Assembly (NCBI RefSeq): GCF_964355755.1
Contig: NC_092672.1
Coordinates: 14,134,501-14,194,500, forward strand
Source of the DNA: Antedon mediterranea
Lineage: Eukaryota; Echinodermata; Crinoidea; Comatulida; Antedonidae
DNA: 60,000 bases
Direction of reading: 5' to 3'
Part shown: positions 56,190 through 60,000 of the stretch, piece after piece
Layout of the letters: the number at the start of each line of letters is the position of its first letter
How positions within the stretch are numbered: position 1 is the stretch's first letter
Made by a program: the position numbers and the translations under genes
The notes under the pieces: model-generated
Told to the model about the DNA's origin: nothing
Seen by the model: only the letters and a program-made list of their open reading frames with translations
The model's database searches: none

Positions 56190-56610
56190 GCCCAACCGTT
56201 TACGTTTATTTATCAATGTTAATTTAATGTTGAAATCCAGTCGATTTTGGTTTACATGATATGTTTTCAATGTTGAAAAAAGATTGAAAGTAGGTAGTTA
56301 TAAATTATGCTTTCATGTTTTAACCCTTTTACAGTATTACGTTTCTTTAGCAATCTCATTTCAACGATAATTTAACGTTATAATCGAGCTGGCTTTTGGT
56401 TAAAATGGCAACATGATTTGAATTGAACATTGTGTTACGTTTATAACACAATATAATGTTAACGTTAATTCAACGTTAAAATCCAGTTGGCATTTTTGGT
56501 TAAAATGACAACATTTTTTCAACATTGAATAAAGGTTGAAATTACATATGTGTTAACGCCATTATTACGTTTGTTTTTCAATCTTATTTCAACGTTAAGA
56601 TGTATTGTCC
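56190..56610 (+). repeat. Degenerate ~165-185-bp tandem repeat, about 3 copies
   Basis: Recurring TTTCAACG, TTAAAATCCAGTTGGC, GGTTAAAATGACAAC, TTCAACATTGAA and TATTACGTTT in the same order. There is no ORF. Confidence 0.65.
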
Positions 56611-56619
56611 CTTTGACTA

Positions 56620-57530
56620 ATTCAACAACAAAAAAATTATTTTAAAAAAAAGTTGGTCATTTTGAAGTATCATAATAGTTCTTAACTTTCACCAAAAATT
56701 AGTCGAAAACAGTTGATTTAAAATTAAAACAAAACAGTAGACACAAGTATGAATATTTTCATAACCCAATTTATCCATTTTTACTAACTTAACTTATTTT
56801 TAAATGCAGATGTCATTTGTCCATTCGTCTACAAGCCTTTCGTTTTACTATTACAAATGTCTTAATTAAATGCACTGTGTTGAAGGGTGCAGTATGTTTG
56901 AATTTACAGTTTGTCTGTAATATTTCTGCTACAGTATTCTGTAGTATTCTGAAAGATATGCTACTTAAATTAAAACAACAATCATAATGAATGTTACATT
57001 GATTAAATATTAGGCCTAAATTATTACCCGAACCTTACTTTCTTAAAAAAATACAAATAATAAGTCAATCTATCAATATTCATGATAGTTAATACGCTTG
57101 CTCCTATGGAATTTATAAATTATATCTCAGGTTTAGGAAGTCTTTTTATGTTTTTACATTGTAATGTTTAATGTCTTTTGGAAACTCAGACCAAAAATCC
57201 TTTTTTTTTAGATTCCACACATCATTTTTTTAACAAGGCTTGTTCTTGTCATCTGTTTTATAAAACTGTATGTACTGTGAAACAATAAAAATGATATGAA
57301 AAATTAATATGATTTTGAAATTATGAAGAATCAGATATACAGTAATTCGGTAAATAATGGCCAATGTAGTACACAGTAGTAGTATAACAATAATTGTATA
57401 ATAATATGCTGCGCAGGAGGCCCGGCCTAGCTATGCTAGTTAATAATAATAGTATTACAAAACACCTCGGATATGTCGACGCAACTCTAGGAAAAGTGAC
57501 GCTTTAGTAACGCAATTTACTTACAGAAAC
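56620..57530. other. AT-rich non-coding stretch
   Basis: No gene, inverted repeat or tandem repeat that I can support. Confidence 0.45.
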
Positions 57531-57695
57531 AAAGTACATATAATTTTTCCCTCTAAAAAAATGGTATCGTCAGGAATATGTTCCCCCTGGCAGACATACC
57601 GTCTTGCAGACATTACAGAAACAAAGTACAGATATTTTCCCTTTAAAAAAAATGGTATCGTCGAGAATATGTTCCCCTGGCGGACATACCGCCTG
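57531..57695 (+). repeat. 82-bp tandem duplication
   Basis: TTACAGAAACAAAGTACA...AAATGGTATCGTC...AATATGTTCCCC...GACATACCG is repeated once with several changes. Shorter GGCAGACATACCGC repeats follow. Confidence 0.8.
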
Positions 57696-57929
57696 GCAGA
57701 CATACCGCATGGCAGACAGTCTGCAGCAGGATCTCTATCATATAAGTTCGGTGGTACTGGTGTGTGTTTATGAGGAGAGAGAGAAAAGAGAGTGTGAGGC
57801 CTAGTAAGAAGAAGCATACACTGTGACAAACCGTAATTAAAAATGATACGAACAACAGAAAGTTTGGCAAATCAGCAAACTACAGGTAAAAGTGGTAACG
57901 CCGGTTTTCTACCATGTAGGTGGCCTCCT

Positions 57930-58040
57930 TTAATATACTAGGCCTAGCTAGGGCCTAGTTAGGCCTACTTACTAGGCTAGGGCCAGGCTAACAGTAACAC
58001 TCTAGGCCTAGGCCTAGCTAGGCCTAGTAGGGCTACTAGG
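57930..58040. repeat. Palindromic TAGGCC-rich low-complexity stretch
   Basis: Overlapping CTAGGCCTAG, CCTAGCTAGG and GGCCTAGGCC words, nearly all self-complementary. Shorter runs occur at about 25295, 31690, 58620 and 59175. Confidence 0.75.
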
Positions 58041-58940
58041 CCTAGGGTAGATGTACCAGACCTCGGCAATGTGCCAAACCTCGGCAGGTTGTATTTATAT
58101 TAGTTATAATTAATTAAATAATTGATATTTTGTGTTTATCTTAACGTATAATATACTTTATTTATAGGTGGTAAATATAAACCACCGATCGTTTACTAGA
58201 CACAAGCGAAACATGTCTGCCAGTAGCCATAAAAACTGAAACCTGAAAACCGGAAGTGACATTTCAGCAAAATAGACCAATGAGCTAACACGTGACTGTT
58301 CCATTTAAAGTTCTAGGGCATGACAAATTACACACGAGGGACACGTCTGGGATTGAAATAGGCTCCTACTGTAGTGTGTATCAACATTCCAGAATATTCC
58401 ATTTTCAAACCAATGAAAAAATATAGGGTTTATGAGGGGTGTTAAGATGTTTGGTTGGTAATTAATGATATGTGCCAGACTTCGGCACCTAACGGAAATA
58501 ACTAATTAAATTAAATTATTTGCAATGTTGTTTATTAAATTTTATTCAAAATATAATTGTTGGTAAAATAAATTTAATATTGCTGTTTTTTGACTCATTT
58601 ATTTCACATCTGGCCATGGCTAGGCCTAGCCTAGCTAGGCGCGGCCTGCTATTTCATCGACGATCGATTGCGCAATCGCTCGCGCGTAATTCCAGGGCTT
58701 GCTTGGGCAGCGTATGCCGAGGATTGGCAGACACATGCCGAGGTTTGGTAAATAAATAAAAAACACATTTTTTATTATTGCTTGTTAATTATAAATATTT
58801 ATTTGATAATTCATACTGTATTTACTACTTATATAAATACTAAAAACTTTACCAAAAAATATTTTGTGATGCTTTTAAAAAATACACGTAAATAACGAAT
58901 TTCCCTGTAACCTGCCGAGGTCTGGTACATCTACCCTAGG
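58041..58940. mobile_element. Non-autonomous DNA transposon, TA-flanked (about 900 bp)
   Basis: A 28-bp perfect inverted pair (58041-58068 and 58913-58940). If the tips are GGGTAGATGTACC the flanks are TA on both sides, as in Tc1/mariner elements. The motif TACCAGACCTCGGCA and variants (GTGCCAAACCTCGGCA, TGCCGAGGTTTGGTA) recur inside. No transposase. Confidence 0.72.
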
Positions 58941-58985
58941 CTTTAAAAACTAGCTAGGCTGCTAGCCTCATACATAGTTTAAATC

Positions 58986-59440
58986 CGGGACGATTCGGCC
59001 CACTTTTGGTGGGTTCGGCACACTTTTGGGCCAAAACATCCCACTTTGTGGGCCGAACGAAACGTCTCACTTTGGACCAAATTCATATTCATTTTTGTTG
59101 GTATTCATCAAGTTTATTAATTTAATTAAGGTGTTTAACAATCCGTAATTTATTGATATTGACAACAATAATGATAGCCTAGGTAGGCTAGGTAGGCCTA
59201 GTAGGCTAGGTAGGCCTATGATAAATATAAAAAATAAATTATTTAAAAAAACCTATTACTTCGAAAACTTTGTTTATTTCTTGCATTCGCCAAGCAGTCA
59301 ACAAAGGGCGTAACTGAAAATAAAGTTTGGGAGAAAAAAAATTTATTTTATGCTTATAAAATACATATCAAAGCCGATAAATTTAAGTGTGCCGAATCGT
59401 CTCAGGGCCGAATCGTCTCGGCTATGTATTGTCCCGCTAC
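58986..59440. mobile_element. Possible second inverted-repeat element
   Basis: CGGGACGATTCGGCCCACTT at the left is matched on the other strand by GCCGAATCGTCTC at about 59391-59403 and GGCCGAATCGTCTCGG at about 59407-59422. Short words (TTCGGC, CACTTTTGG) are also reiterated at the left end. The boundaries are uncertain. Confidence 0.45.
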
Positions 59441-59661
59441 GTCACAGTTTAGCCCCGCCTTATAATCAAGAAGGTAAACAGACGATCGGCCCCATCATAG
59501 AGAGAGTCCTACTAAACACCAAATGGAAACAAACAAGACTCAGAATGTTGCAAATACCTACCAAACGAGAGAAGATAATTATATAACATCTATATATTAA
59601 TGCTACTAAATTTTTTTTATTTACGTATCTCCTCCAAAACCACTGAACGGTACGTGCTCAC

Positions 59662-59688
59662 ATTTTATTTATTTATTTATTTATTTAG
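59662..59688. repeat. (ATTT)n microsatellite
   Basis: Six ATTT units. Confidence 0.85.
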
Positions 59689-60000
59689 GTTTAAAAACAC
59701 ATACAAAACAGCAGCCATTGGCTGATAACGTTCGTTTACAATCAATATACATATATAATTAAAAGTAAAAGAGGCACAATTACAAACAGCATAGAAAAAT
59801 AACTATATATTATAAAACACAAAATACAATATTATTCGTTCATAAAATTGAGCACGTCATTATTATTATTATTATTTAAGATTATTATTAATATTTTATA
59901 TACATTATTAAAATTATTATAATAAAAGGTCGAAACGGCATCTAGAAAGTGAGAAATAATCATGGAAATCAAACCTATATCAGTTAGCATTAATGAACTT

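Noticed and set aside
57521-57829. ORF of about 100 codons on the - strand
   Set aside because: It spans an 82-bp DNA duplication and low-complexity sequence, with no domain or splice support.

Overview
This is a eukaryotic, AT-rich, intron-rich window that most resembles a marine invertebrate. The abundance of GGCCTAG-type palindromic runs, the large number of short terminal-inverted-repeat elements and minisatellites, and the protein content make an invertebrate deuterostome, perhaps an echinoderm, a reasonable guess. The species cannot be fixed from the sequence. I see no rRNA genes, prokaryotic genes or CRISPR arrays.

Two host genes can be reconstructed exon by exon, both on the + strand. 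The first (11510-31533, 13 exons visible, 5' end not found) encodes a TTLL10-type tubulin glycylase-like ATP-grasp domain. Joined in front of it is an NlpC/P60-like cysteine peptidase fold. The reading frame is preserved across all 12 introns and gives 848 residues. The second (35967-39889, 5 exons) encodes a 174-residue secreted protein with eight cysteines that I do not recognise by name.

The rest is largely mobile and repetitive DNA. From 41.1 to 44.2 kb there is a tRNA-derived SINE, a broken LINE and a separate LINE reverse-transcriptase scrap. At 45525-52314 lies a complete Gypsy-type LTR retrotransposon on the - strand. Its two 826-bp LTRs read as identical and are flanked by a 4-bp TATA target duplication. 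It carries a very short Gag-like ORF and an intact pol ORF, linked by a GGGAAAC -1 frameshift site. The element sits inside a satellite with a ~570-bp monomer (45290-56165) that also has a 1326-bp higher-order unit. Many small transposons can be delimited by their inverted repeats and target duplications. These include a Harbinger-like MITE with a matching empty site, a TTAA-flanked insertion inside a 24-bp minisatellite, and an 883-bp foldback element directly upstream of the secreted-protein gene.

Minisatellites are unusually dense: more than a dozen arrays with unit lengths from 22 to 60 bp. The most striking one (29302-30050) has copied the end of a TTLL10 exon together with its splice donor 13 times.

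The remaining stretches (1-969, 1150-1837, 2500-5240, 31680-35000, 56620-57530 and most introns) are AT-rich single-copy-looking DNA in which I can support no gene.
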